A DNA stretch of 64,000 bases from Dermacentor variabilis (GCF_050947875.1 NC_134574.1:108976969-109040968), one strand, 5' to 3'; positions 25,055 through 35,815 are shown, counted from the stretch's first letter. Notes: generated from the letters alone by a model not told the origin. Made by a program: numbers and translations.

Positions 25055-25700
25055 TCATTCAATTTCTATCATTACGGAAGGGAACGTTTCGTCCACTTCT
25101 GATTGGATGACTCCACCTTCAGCATGTGATACACTATAGGGACGCCAACGAATAGAATTCGTGACTCCAGTGTTGATACAATGGTGAACAACAGATGTTT
25201 TTCCTAAAGGCCTGTCAAAGAAATCAAAGATGTTACGGTACGATTCGAGGAGAAGACGTATGCCCGTGGCTTGTGCAGAGGTCAGGTCAGGTGCAATCAT
25301 CTACGCGAAATCATCCGTCAGAGAAGCAGAGCTGTGAGCTGCAATTGGCACTTAGAAACCACTCTTGGCATTCAGATTTTCAATGTCAAATTCGGAAGTA
25401 TTAGAAACACTGGCAAAGAACATGCCGGCTGGAAACACTTGAGGGCACCGGCTGAAATTCAGAAGCGGAAGAACGACGCCGTTATCAGTAATCGGAATCC
25501 GCGCAAGCGGAAGAGCAATGTTCCGGTTCAAAAGCACGTCGATGATGGCGCGAAGGACATGTTCACCGTCAGGAATCTGTGGCTGTGTGGTGAAAGCCAC
25601 GTCAGTAATTGCCTCGGGTGGAAGACGCACATCTTGAAGCGAACACAATTGCTGTGGAGCGATGCTCGGAGCATGAGCCAGTTGAGGTAGTTCCAACTGA
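25055..25700 (-). pseudogene. Ty3/gypsy protease-RT linker fragment
   Basis: Frames at 25,352-25,696 and 25,055-25,300 continue the pol region in two reading frames. The second contains a stretch resembling the segment before the RT (FDFFDRPLGKT, then WRPYSVSHAE), which matches the usual position of the conserved H-x-I-x-T and R-x-x-P-Y motifs. No RT palm motif follows. Confidence 0.6.
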
Positions 25701-25741
25701 AAAACGTCGGCTGCGCTGTCGATGAGAGCGGAATGATTCGA

Positions 25742-26650
25742 TCAAATGTCCAATCCAAGGATAACGTCGTATGCGCAATTGTCGATCACAGCAAAGAGAA
25801 CAGAAGTAGGGCGGCCGGCTGTGCTTAAACGCGTAGTATACATTCCAAGAACAACCAGCACGCCGCCGTCGGCCACACGAAGCACTCGGGCAGCTGCTGG
25901 GGTGAGGACCTTCTTTAAACGTCTACGTAGGCTAGCACTCATTACAGATACGTGGGCTCCAGTGTTGACGAGTGCTTGGACAGGTACGCCGTCTATTTTA
26001 ACGTCTACTACCCTTCTCCTTGTGGGCGCAGACAGAGGATTTGCTGAGGCAGTAGGCAATGCAGCACCCCCTCCGAGGGCTGCATTTCTTAGTCTTCCGA
26101 AAGGGTGCGACTGAAAGCCACGGGGGACGAAAGCCGACGTGGCTGCGGCGTACGGGAAGATGGGGCGTCGTGTTTGTGGTGTACGAGACTGGTATTCGCG
26201 CGGCGATGGTGAGAGGCTGTACCACGTGTACCAAGCAGAGTTTTCAGCGCTGTTAGACTCGGCAGTGGGCGAAACATTGCGGGTGTTTCCATCAAAACGG
26301 CTCAGGTTGGTCGGCGTGTGACGTGCTGAGGGCCACAAGTTGCAGCAGTATCGGGTGACATGACCAATGCGGCGACAAGTGAAACATATCGGCTGGTCGT
26401 CCGTAGTTCTCCGCTCAGTCGGGTTGCGATAACGCTGAGAGAAGCGTTGAGGTGGAGCGAAAATGGTAGAAGGGCGTTCGTTAGCTCTGCGATTGGCGAC
26501 AACACAGACAGAATGTAGAACAATGTTTTCAAGTTCCTGGCGAACAATGGCTTGTACGACGGGTACTGAAGAAGGGGTAGTAACAGGGCTGCGCGAACAG
26601 AAAGCTGCAGGCGCCATCGCGTCCAGTTCACTTGGAACGATTCGCACCAC
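25742..26650 (-). pseudogene. Ty3/gypsy gag-protease fragment
   Basis: A 302-codon frame. Near residue 90 there is one nucleocapsid zinc knuckle of CCHC type (CFTCRRIGHVTRYC). Near residue 210 is the retropepsin motif ALVNTGAHVSVM, where the catalytic Asp of DTGA is Asn, so the protease is predicted inactive. A later VILGLDI corresponds to the flap/second conserved block of retropepsins (I/L-L-G-x-D). Gag N-terminal material continues upstream in other frames to about 27,330. Confidence 0.82.
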
Positions 26651-27380
26651 GTCCTCTGGTGGCGACGCGTGCTGCTGTGCGGGCTGATATGTCCACCTCC
26701 ACGTTGCGGCAGTATTGGGAAGTCTGGAGAATGGGTACAGGACGCGTCGGCTTTTGGCCTGCTCGAATTGTCGGCACTTCTTGATGATAGCATCAACTGT
26801 GGAGCAACATTTTCACATGAGCATATTAAAGGCGTCGTCAGCAATTCCCTTGAGCACATGCCCTACGTTCTCACCTTCTGTCATGTCGTGATCGGCTTTA
26901 CGACAAAGGCGCCAGCACGTCCTGTATGAGCGAAACAGAGGACTCCGTGCGGGATTGGGCACGGGAGGGCAATTCCAACTTTGCGGCACTTTTACGGCTG
27001 AGTAGTTTGCCAAACAACTCTGTTAACTTCACTTTGCATTGGTCTGAGCTGGTCAGCTCCTCTTCATGGTTTTCAGCTACACCTTTGCCGAGAATCTTAC
27101 GTAGAACAACAGGTTGGCTAGCACAAGCGTAGGGTGCCATCCGTTCACTCCACTCACGCGTTCGTACATAGCCGCCCACTTTTCAACATCGGTGCCATTG
27201 GTCCCACAGACAGTTCCGGGATCCTTGTATTGCATAACCACAACCGAAGGGCACAGCGACGTAGCTGGTGATGGTGACGTTGGAGGCGGCAACGACGTTG
27301 ATCCCGCGTGCTCACCGTCATTCATGGTGAGGGCGGTGATGCGACGGGTCCACTGCAGAGCTCCGTTTCCAGCAGTGGTA

Positions 27381-27399
27381 CCCAGAACCTCCGCCAATA
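27381..27399 (-). other. Putative primer-binding site
   Basis: Immediately inside the LTR, the minus strand reads TATTGGCGGAGGTTCTGGG. The TGG start fits pairing with a tRNA CCA end. I could not assign the tRNA. Confidence 0.45.
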
Positions 27400-27550
27400 T
27401 GTTACCGGATGTTGGGAGCATCGACAGACTGTATTTAGAATGTATATACAAGCAGAGTCAATGGAAATAAAATGGCTGACTAGCAACAACACGCAGCAGC
27501 TAGCCTCTCGCGATATTCTTCTTCTTCTCTTCTTTTATCCTTCCGTAACA
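27400..27550 (-). repeat. 5' LTR of the truncated Ty3/gypsy element
   Basis: 151 bp bounded by near-perfect inverted termini (tgttaccgg ... ccgtaaca). It contains a TATA-like gtatatacat on the minus strand about 50 bp before its inner end. No second copy is visible in the window. Confidence 0.65.
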
Positions 27551-28080
27551 ACATATCTGTTCAACGGGACAATCAATCAACGTCAGGTTAGACGGATATC
27601 GCGCGGACACAGCTGAAAATATTCCGAAAGCCGTCCCCGAGCATTTAAACCAACCAGGTCACAACTTTGTATACTTCAGTCAAATTCCCGTTATGCGCGA
27701 GACAGGAAATATGGAGAATCATACCTCATCCATAAGTTCAAGATATTGCAAGAGATACACATAAACATTTCACAGGGAGCTTCAGAATCAATCCGCTATG
27801 CTAAACGTTAACCTATTGGCTTTGCCTAGGTTCTTTTTGTTATTTGGGTTGTCAGTCATATTCCAACGTCCCTTTGCTTTCATTCGTTTCTGTGAATCTT
27901 TTATTTATTGTTTATATATTTACCCTTTTTTTCTTCCCACGAGCACCATTTTCTTCCGCTCCTTTTATTCTCTCTTTCAGAGAGACGACAGTTCATTCCC
28001 ATCCAGTGTATCACGTATCACCACTACCCCCTTCCCGTTGTCCAGGATGCTTCCAATACAAGAGGAACCTACAATGACAC

Positions 28081-28178
28081 GTCAGCCGGCTGACACATGG
28101 CACAGCCTCAGCCTTGTACGAAGGCTGAGGCTGGTACCAGCCTTGTATCAAGGCACAGCCTTGTACCAAGGTACAAGA
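28081..28178. repeat. Cluster of short palindromes
   Basis: Consecutive perfect inverted repeats. These are GTCAGCCGGCTGAC (28,081-28,094), 13-bp arms cagcctcagcctt/aaggctgaggctg with a 5-nt loop (28,103-28,133), CTGGTACCAG (28,131-28,140), gccttg/caaggc (28,140-28,154), and cttgtac/gtacaag with a 4-nt loop (about 28,160-28,177). Confidence 0.85.
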
Positions 28179-28881
28179 AGCAAGCAAAAAATTTTCCCCA
28201 TCAAAAATGAGAGCTGGGCGAGTAGGTGTCGTTCCATCTTAACGAAAAAAGTGTGCAAAAAAGACGTAGACAAAAACAGAGAAACAACATTAGGTCGTTT
28301 CGGACATTCGGCCATTAAGCGGTTTATTGCTGCTTAAGATTGTGTATACCCGTTTTTGATAAAACTGAGATTTCGTACAGGCATAAACCGCAAAGTCCAA
28401 GGTAAATAATGGTAACCTTTTACATGTTTTTGGAGGGTGACAGATGCATTAGTCAACAGTCGATAGCTTTGTCTCAGACAGAAGTTTGTGCCAATCAATT
28501 CTTGATTAGGAAGCTTTGCTATTGCTACATGTATATTATTTTGGTTTTCTCGTAGTTCTCCTTTCAGCGTAGTTTCCTACTTAGTGTTTCTTTGAAAATA
28601 ACTGTTCCGAGTAGCGCCAGAGTTTGTCGTTTCTCTCTTCCTCGTCTACGTCTTTCTCGCGCCCTTTTTGGTAAAAAAGGAATTTTTATCCGCTTGTAAT
28701 CGCGGTCATCGGCCAGTTTTTTTAGAGTGAAACAACTCGTCACTATACACGGCTATTCGCCTCTCTACAGTCTACCTAGACCAGAGGACTTCTGAAGATT
28801 TATTTCTTATCAGAATAAAGCACTCCGTCCTTGGTCAGTTCCCCGTAGTCGACACAAGCCGCATGTTGGCTTTACAGCAGA

Positions 28882-28901
28882 CCCCCCCCCCCCCCCCCCC
28901 C
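28882..28901. repeat. poly-C tract
   Basis: An uninterrupted run of 20 C residues, which is prone to assembly length error. Confidence 0.95.
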
Positions 28902-29633
28902 GGCACCCCGCACTCCCGCTCCTATGTTTTAGCCAACGAAAACGAATTGCTAAGCTCGTTACCAGGCGATTGCGATTGCGACAACCTGTTGACAGTTTAG
29001 GAATGACTGATGTGTGGGATTTATCACTGACCGAATGTTATGCGTAGTTCGCACAAATGTTATATTTTATGGGGCACAAAATAATTCTTCAAGCGGGCAA
29101 TCAAATTCTACAGAACTCAATACAGGCGCACCATGCTCACTTTGATCTTCAGCAATGTGACATTTCATCTAATGTCTACTTACCCTCCACACTGGTCACA
29201 AAATTTGAAGGAAGTTTATGCAGTGCAGCTTTCACAAGCATGATGAATGCACAGAAAGTTTAGCTTCTTTTATGCATGCGCTTACGAAATGACGGTTTTA
29301 TGTCAGGATTTCCACAGCACGTTTCACGATTTACGTTATTTCTTCATTACAAAGAAACACACAAAAAATGACGGTAGGCGACGTAAACATCTTCAGACGT
29401 GAACGTCTCGAATTCAGTAAAGCATGCCAGAAAGCCGCTTGATTACCACGCACGCCATGACTTATGCAGAGAATCATTTGAATACACACAGCCTGTACCA
29501 TTTTACTGTGTAGCTTGCTCCGAAGATGGCCAACAAGCATCGGCTGAAGCGGTTAAGAAACTCTCCATAGGAAAAAAAATAACGAAGCAGTTTCTGGCTT
29601 CCCAGCACAGTCGCGCGCAAACAACGCGTCGGG

Positions 29634-29801
29634 CTAACCCGCCGGTTTCTGCGCCAGGTTGTAGTAGAAGTCCTTGAATTCCTTGACTCGCTGGAAGGGT
29701 CCTTTGGGCAAGCAGCGCCCTGATACGTCCGTCAGATGCACGTTGAAGAGGAACCAGGTGAAGTTGGCTCGCCTGCCTGGCATCTCCATGATGGGCATCA
29801 C
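29634..29801 (-). CDS. GH18-like gene, terminal coding exon
   Basis: Last exon of the minus-strand host gene: 55 codons and a TAG stop at 29,634-29,636. The acceptor is strong (ccccctgtttgacag just above 29,801). The exon starts in phase 0, matching the end of the previous exon. The sequence runs from VMPIMEMPGRRANFTWF through FNVHLTDVSGRC to RVKEFKDFYYN. This resembles the C-terminal end of GH18 (chitinase-like) domains, where a beta strand is followed by D-D-x-S-G-x-C and a final helix with R-x-x-x-x-x-x. An N-glycosylation sequon (NFT) fits a secreted or extracellular domain. Family assignment is by eye only; the exon itself is well supported by splice sites and composition. Confidence 0.75.
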   Translation of the reverse strand: MMPIMEMPGRRANFTWFLFNVHLTDVSGRCLPKGPFQRVKEFKDFYYNLAQKPAG

Positions 29802-30668
29802 CTGTCAAACAGGGGGAGACAGTAGGCGCAACATTTGGTTTTCTTTCTTCCTATAGATTACAAGCACCAAGATAGGAGTTTGCATGCATTTGATCTCAAA
29901 CATCAAGTGGTTTTTTTCCTTCTTGCGTTTTTTTTCTGTCGATTCATCTTTCTTTCACTTGTTGGGTTATTGAGGAAAACTCCAAGTAAACTGAATTTAT
30001 CCGTGATCGTCATAGTTGTACTTGTCCATGATCGGTATATAGCCTCGTGAGTCGCTGTAAATGGCATTTTGCCTAAATGGGACTTCGTCATTGAATATTA
30101 CCGCGGTGCACCTGTTGTAAGCGGCAGATGACAACAAAGCAATTTAATTCCACCACAGAAATCGGTGTATACCACCTGGCTATAAAACCGACGCAAACTC
30201 AGCAAACAGCATGATAAATGCCATAATTATTACCTGATGGAGATATTTAGGCAAGCTGACACAATGGTGGCAAGTAAGACGTGCTATCTGTTAATGCATT
30301 AGACCATCTAGCGGATAATCATACGTGCTATTGAATGAAATCACGTCCTCGAGAGTATCAGATCCGCAATATGTGAAGAGAGAGCCCACAACCAAGCATC
30401 AGCCCACAACCGAAGAGTGGTGTTTAGTTCTTCTGTACGTGCAGTACGTGGGTGTTCGGCTGCACGCAAGCACGCAGAAACGAAAATGCAGGCTATACAG
30501 AAATGAACATAAATGATTTATTTTGTGTCCACCACAGTGCAGTTCCGTCACTGTAGCACCACGCGTTCTTTTTATCCAAGCATCAAATATTCCTAAACTT
30601 AATGTTGCCCTGTACCATTTCAAAGCCGCCCTTTCGGAGTAACCCTGAATATTGTGAACAGAAGTTAC
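29802..30668 (-). other. Intron of the GH18-like gene (0.87 kb)
   Basis: GT-AG intron: donor GTAACT at 30,668 and below, acceptor at 29,802. No repeats of note. Confidence 0.7.
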
Positions 30669-30800
30669 CTTTTCCTGCATCTGGGAAACTGTGTCGAACG
30701 TGTGGAAGATGATCTTCTTGAGAAGGGTCTGCGAAGACGGATTGTTGAAACCGATGTACGACTTCTCGCGGTTGAGCTCGGATTTGACAGGTTCGCATGC
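30669..30800 (-). CDS. GH18-like gene, penultimate exon
   Basis: Exactly 44 codons, phase 0 at both ends. The acceptor cttcaatttcgcag lies just above 30,800, and the donor (aaaag then gtaact) just below 30,669. It begins ACEPVKSELNREKSY and ends DTVSQMQEK. The segment IIFHTFDTVSQMQEK sits where GH18 proteins have the strand and helix shaped V-x-F-D-T-x-x-T-L-x-x-K-V before the last barrel strand. The join to the next exon reads QEK then VMP without breaking the frame. Confidence 0.78.
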
Positions 30801-32569
30801 CTGCGAAATTGAAGCGGGAGAAATCGCCAAACACAAGGTAAGAACTCATCACCATCGTCATCATCATAATCATCATTGTCCTCCCGTCTAAACTGACTGC
30901 AGCTCGAAGCTGTCTCCATCACGCCTTGTTCTGTGTCAACCAGTTCCTTCCCGTCACTGCTATTTTCTTGATGTCCTTGCTATGCATAGTCCCCTGAGAA
31001 CTTACAAAGCCCCTTATTCACTCTTGCGGAGCGTGGTTTGAGGGGCTTCGAAGGAAATTAAATAGAGATAACAATTAGGACGTATTAGCAGATAACCTTT
31101 CTAGAATATCAACAAAGCCACTGTGACCGCGAAGAAAATATTGTGAGGTTTTGCGTGCTGAAACTGCAGAATGGGTTATGAATTAGTAGCGGCGTTCGAG
31201 AAGTGAAATTACAAAATTTGATCGAATAAGAATATTCGTAAAAAATGACCGCCGGACATCAAACCAATAATTCACCAGCTTTAATAGTTAACACCCTAGT
31301 CCAATACGAATCGAATCACAAAGCCTATTTGATTGGAAAATGCGATTACTGACACAGACCTAGATATGACGAGCAGCATAGTGAAGGCCCCACATTAATT
31401 TCGACCGCTTAGAGCTCCTAGAACTAAGCCCTATAAGCGGTACACGAACGTTATCGCATTCCGCCCCTTGTTAGAACGCGACAGGGATAGCAAACTTTTA
31501 AACAAGAACACGAAGCAAGGCACATAGTTCCATTGATCCTATAAATGTCAGTGAACGGTCACTTGCTATTTATGTTACCAAGATGTTGACATGCCTGCAT
31601 GGGCAAACATAAGCAGATGTCGAAGAACGACTGCGAACACTCGCTTTGACAACACTGTTGCGATGAAGAGCGGCGGCAGCGGCGAGCGAAATGTTCTTCG
31701 GGCTGCCTCCCGGTTCAACGCGTCGCCTGTGCCAGATTCTCAACCGTCCCCGCACTAAGGAAAACGCACGCCAACCTGCCACCTTCCCCTCGCCTCTTCT
31801 AGCGAGCTCGCAGATCCCGATTTTCCCCCTTACGCGCAGGAGGAAGTGGCATGCATCCGCCTCACCTCCTTCCCTGCGCGCAATGCGCCACATCACCGAA
31901 CCACCGTCGTTCTGGGATCTCCATCGCAGCTACAGTACACGGTGCACGGCCGGGATCTTATCACACGAAGGCTTTACACAGAACACCACGGCAATGGCGA
32001 CTACAGAATTCCCCTGGACTCTCCATATAGTTGCTACTGCAATAAAATTTTCTTGAACAGGTCCTCAAGCTTGGCAGAAGCTACAGCGGAAACCTCTTTG
32101 ATGAACATCAACAACGTACACTAAAAAGTAACAGGCCGAGCAAGCACAACTAATTCTCTAGAAAGATAAATCCGATTTGCTTTAACGTTACCACAACTAA
32201 TAATTTTACGTGATCGTTTCGGGTACAATTTCATTGTAACAGTTACACTAAAGATTATCGCACCCTTTGGGGGCGCTGGTTTTATCACGGCTGACACCGT
32301 TAGCGTTAAGACTGTAAAAATTTGCTGTACTCAACAGGGAGCGTAATTTACACCCGCAGTGAGAGAAGCCGCAGTTGAAAACCTCGTAAGAATTCTGACG
32401 ACCTGGTGCGCACCCAAGTGTCTACCACGAGATTTTGATAGCAATTGCTATGAAAATGTATATTTAGGCGCCCGTTGCTGCGGCGAGCGTCGGCTGCCCT
32501 CGTAACGGAGCGAACGAGCATAGTAAAAGATGCAGGAGCGAGAGCGGAGCGCAGCGGGAGAAGAAAGAC

Positions 32570-32583
32570 AACGATAGCAGAGA
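32570..32583. repeat. Direct repeat flanking the palindromic SINE, left copy
   Basis: aacgatagcagaga, repeated exactly at 32,944-32,957. Fourteen bp is consistent with a LINE-machinery target-site duplication. Confidence 0.7.
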
Positions 32584-32943
32584 TATCATAAGAAGCCAAC
32601 AAACACTGACACCAAGGACAACATAGGGGAAATGGCTTGTGCTTAATAAATGAAATAAAGAAAGGATAAATCAATGGAAATTAATGTGGATGAAAAAAAA
32701 CAACTTGCCGCAGGTGGGAACCGAACCCACAACCTTCGCATTTCGGTTGTGGGTTCGGTTCCCACCTGCGGCAAGTTGTTTTTTCATCCACATTAATTTC
32801 CATTGATTTATCCTTTCTTTATTTCATTTATTAAGCACAAGTCATTTCCCCTATGTTGTCCTTGGTGTCAGTGTTTGTTGGCTTCTTATGATATGAATAA
32901 TAAACATCGGGCCCCTCGGTTAACCCCCTTTCTTCTCGTAGAT
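32583..32943 (+). mobile_element. Head-to-head (palindromic) SINE-like insertion
   Basis: Two arms, about 32,583-32,735 and 32,743-32,894, are reverse complements. They differ by one substitution and a 2-nt difference in an A/T run. They meet at a tRNA B-box-like sequence (ggtgggaaccgaaccc and its complement) with a loop of only a few nucleotides. The right arm continues as gaataataaacatcgggccc, then a pyrimidine-rich end (ttaaccccctttcttctcg) at 32,943, which has no counterpart on the left. The whole unit is bracketed by 14-bp direct repeats. This looks like one full plus-strand tRNA-derived SINE preceded by an inverted, 3'-shortened copy. Confidence 0.75.
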
Positions 32944-32957
32944 AACGATAGCAGAGA
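32944..32957. repeat. Direct repeat flanking the palindromic SINE, right copy
   Basis: aacgatagcagaga, identical to 32,570-32,583. Confidence 0.7.
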
Positions 32958-33076
32958 GATAGATAGGGTAAGCGGAGCAAGAGGGGTCAGAAGAACCGTG
33001 ACGTGAAGAGCGGAGGAGGAGGGTAGGGCGAAAGTGTGAGAAGAAACTCATATTGCCGCAAAAGACGGGCTATGCG

Positions 33077-33374
33077 GCGACGATGGCTACGAGGTGGTGC
33101 CAGAACAGCGCGTGTCGTCGACACGGAAAGAAAGCACTGCTTGAGCGGAGGCCTGTCTGCAGCAGCTGCTGTGAATCACGACCATACGTCCCCAACGCGC
33201 TGCCTCTCGCGACCTCGCGGTCATCGAGGTAGTCGCGTCGCACTTCGCTTCGTTTCCAATGTGCCGCATGACACATTGTCCGCGCCAGCCAGTATACCGC
33301 GAAATGAAACACATATGGAGCTGCGCTCAAATTTACCATAAGAGAATATCGTAATCGTCGGTAAATTTTTCTTA
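33077..33374 (-). repeat. Diverged inverted repeat, left arm
   Basis: Reverse complement of 34,246-34,510 with many substitutions. Shared blocks include gcgacgatggctacgagg (as gcgacgacggctacgaga), ttgtccgcgc, gcgaaatgaaa and gctgcgctcaaat. Two copies of one repeat family in opposite orientation is the simplest reading. Confidence 0.65.
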
Positions 33375-33680
33375 TCGTCTGTCGCAGCTATATAATGGTA
33401 CTCACATGCTTCAATAGGTTGCCAGAAAAAATCACAGCCCAAACCCTCCATACAGATGGTTAAGCAGCGAAGCTGACGCGTGCAGCCTCCGTGTTTATCA
33501 CTGGGTTAATCCCGACGGTTCATTCAACGACGGTTCGTTAGGCTGTCGGATCCTCGGTACGCAGTTGCTGCTTGCGCTCGGCTGCATGAGCCCGTCGGTG
33601 TGCCAGAGTGGAGCATCCGCACGGCGCAGACGAGCTCGTTCCCGGTTCTGCTTGTGGCGTTGCTGATCGAAAGCTGCCTG

Positions 33681-33709
33681 CTCCTAAGGAGTCCTAAGGA
33701 GTCCTAAGG
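33681..33709. repeat. Short tandem repeat, 10-bp unit
   Basis: Three copies of cctaaggagt, the last one partial. Confidence 0.85.
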
Positions 33710-33844
33710 CATGACCTACCCATTTCGGAGCCGGAGAGAAACTGCTGCGGCCGCACTTGGCTGAGACAGAAAGCAACGACGTCACTACGGGCGTCGCTAA
33801 TCTAACATCTCCTAGATAACACAAGGTCTTTTTACTAGAATCCA

Positions 33845-33980
33845 TGACGTCATGTTACCTGGCCCGACTCCCATATCATCTAACGCGGATGCTCCCGAGT
33901 AGGCAACATTGATTTTGACGCCACCGATTCATCGCGCCAGCCTTGTCAGGGGAAATTTGGGACCAGGTAGCGTGACGTCA
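33845..33980. repeat. Small inverted-repeat element with TGACGTCA ends
   Basis: tgacgtcatgttacctgg at 33,845-33,862 is the reverse complement of 33,963-33,980 apart from two positions. Total length is 136 bp. It resembles a very short MITE; no clear target-site duplication was seen. Confidence 0.5.
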
Positions 33981-34012
33981 TCAATCGCAGTAAGCACGCC
34001 GTTTACTATCTA

Positions 34013-34160
34013 AGTGGTGTTGGCAAATCGCGCGCCTCTTCTTTTTTTTTGTCGCGCAGGCGCATGGGGTTGCGCCAGATGTGTTTTCAACGTAGAGGCG
34101 ACTGACAGATGGTCGGACGGATGGAGGAATTGGCTAGCCATATATAGCTTCGCTGTACCA
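34013..34160 (+). repeat. Interspersed repeat, copy 1
   Basis: Contains gcgcatggggttgcgcc, then gaggcgactgacagatgg, and ends near tagcttcgctgt. The reverse complement of a related copy lies at 55,530-55,655. The family is unclassified. Confidence 0.6.
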
Positions 34161-34245
34161 GAAAGCAATTTGTCCCCAGGCATGTATCAATCGTGTACCT
34201 AAAGGGTGAATTTGTTGGCCTAGGGATAAACTAGCTCCTTTAAAG

Positions 34246-34510
34246 TTAAAAAAAATTCACTGACAATTACGATACTCCCTAATGCGGAATTTGAGCGCAG
34301 CTGTATACGTGTTTTCATTTCGCCATATATTGGCTAGCGCGGACAATCTGTCTCGCGCGGAAGGTTGCAGACGGAGCGAAGTATGGCCCGACTGCCTCAC
34401 TAATCGAGGAAATCACGAGAGGCAGCTCGTGGGTCACGCGCCGGCGCCATTCATATTAGCCGCCGCAAACGACGCGCGCTACTCTGGCGCCATCTCGTAG
34501 CCGTCGTCGC
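34246..34510 (+). repeat. Diverged inverted repeat, right arm
   Basis: Counterpart of 33,077-33,374. It lies in the opposite orientation with about 0.9 kb between the arms. Confidence 0.65.
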
Positions 34511-35006
34511 AACAAAGCCCGTCGTGCGCGGCCCTATGCTTTTCTTCTCACGTTTTCGCAATGCCCTCCCCCTCTGCTTTCTCCTCGTGGTCTCCACGCT
34601 ATCGCCGTCGTTGAACTCCCTCCACGCTCCGCGTTTGCTTTTTGTGTTTCATTGTGCTGGTTCGCTCGATTACGACGGACGACGCGAACGCCGACGCTCT
34701 CCGCAGAAACGGGCACCTAAGAGATGCGCTCTAAAATTTTGCTGTGCGTGGTTCACTACAATATCTCGTGTGCTACAGTGTGAATACGCGCAAGTATAAG
34801 ATACTTTCCAATAACGAGTCAATGAGTAGCTGGTACCGCAATATCATGACAACGTCTATTTCACTTTATGACAGTGTAAAAAGACAGATCGATGTTAGAT
34901 TTCGCTTGGGCAATAGCCGCACACTACGAGGAGCGCCATTGGTTCCCAAACGTGCCGGTGCTGAAAGGAAGAAGATGCGTGGTTGAGCAGCAAGAATGGC
35001 ACTTGC

Positions 35007-35174
35007 CTGCGAGTAGTCCGTGATGGCGAAGTAGCTGCACGGCTCGTAGAGGGCGCTGATGGGGATGCTGTACTGCTTATTCATTGTGTACATGATCACG
35101 CCCATTTGGAAAGAGAAGGCGACGGTGAGACTAGGCCTCCCAAAGCTGTCCCTGGCCATCGGCAACGCACGCTC
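35007..35174 (-). CDS. GH18-like gene, exon with late barrel strands
   Basis: Exactly 56 codons, phase 0 at both ends. The acceptor is tatttgcag just above 35,174. The donor is GC type: cag then gcaagt. The exon starts ERALPMARDSFG, includes SFQMGVIMYTMNKQYS and ends FAITDYSQ. The order hydrophobic strand (LTVAFSF), then MGVIMYTM, then a Cys-containing YEPCSYFAITDYSQ resembles the GH18 region after the catalytic strands (G-V-x-x-Y-x-x-x-C in chitinases). DYSQ joins ACEP of the next exon in frame. Confidence 0.75.
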
Positions 35175-35639
35175 CTGCAAATACCGGGAGGCAGCGCAGT
35201 TTTTGACGTAATGGTAGATATTTGTGCACACTTGCTTACGTTCTTAGATGTTTGTAGCGCACGCTAAGGATGAGTTGCACTTCGTCCTTCTTTTATCGCT
35301 GTGTTCACCCAGCGCTAACAAACGTTCAAGAGCGCTTTTGCCAAGTATACGGTCTATTGTCTTGCAGTGCAAAACAAGAAAAGGGAAGCACTCGAAATCT
35401 GGCGATGGTTATGATATACTGTATTCTTGCTAAGCTCACGAACCGAGCCCTGTACTTAACGTTAAAGACGCTCCCCACAAATGACAAGGTGGTCAGTTTG
35501 AATCCCGTCAGCGCACGTTGCAATTTTAGGGATAGTGGGATGTGATAACCATAGGTCGGCAAGCTCACTCACGAGCACGCCTGAATCTTACGCTCTCCAC
35601 ACTCTATTCACAGGCGTAAAGTCGATCGTTTGTGATTGC

Positions 35640-35815
35640 AAAAGCATACGAATGGATATGAGCACGAGTGTGAATAGTAGCGGGGAAATTTGAATGAAGT
35701 GATTATGTGAATGCGAGTGAGCGGGCGTGAGTGTAGGAATTAGAGTGAGTAGTGACGTGCGTGAGTGCACATGAGTGTGAGTGAGTACATAGCCTGCTAA
35801 AATCATGGTGAGTGA
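35640..35815. repeat. Degenerate gtgagt-rich repeat
   Basis: Irregular recurrences of gtgagt, gtgagc and gtgaat units over about 175 nt. Confidence 0.6.

Larger units (their letters stand above)
25050..27550 (-). mobile_element. Truncated Ty3/gypsy-type element, 5' half only
   Basis: In minus-strand order: a 151-bp 5' LTR, a primer-binding-site-like sequence, decayed gag (about 27,330-26,680), gag-protease (26,650-25,742) and the protease-RT linker. The element stops near 25,050 before any RT catalytic motif, and no second LTR was found. Several frames are needed to read through, so it is dead. The left break coincides with a 15-bp direct repeat, which hints at loss by a short-repeat deletion. 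Confidence 0.8.
27551..29633. other. No gene; spacer downstream of the GH18-like stop codon
   Basis: Includes the 3' flank of the GH18-like gene. No AATAAA hexamer was seen on the minus strand close to the stop. A palindrome cluster at 28,081-28,178 and a poly-C run are listed separately. Confidence 0.5.
30801..35006 (-). other. Intron of the GH18-like gene (4.2 kb), GC-AG type
   Basis: The donor reads GCAAGT instead of GT; the acceptor is AG at 30,801-30,802. The intron carries the palindromic SINE (32,583-32,943), the inverted repeat pair at 33.08 and 34.25 kb, and a small TGACGTCA-ended inverted repeat at 33,845-33,980. Confidence 0.65.
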
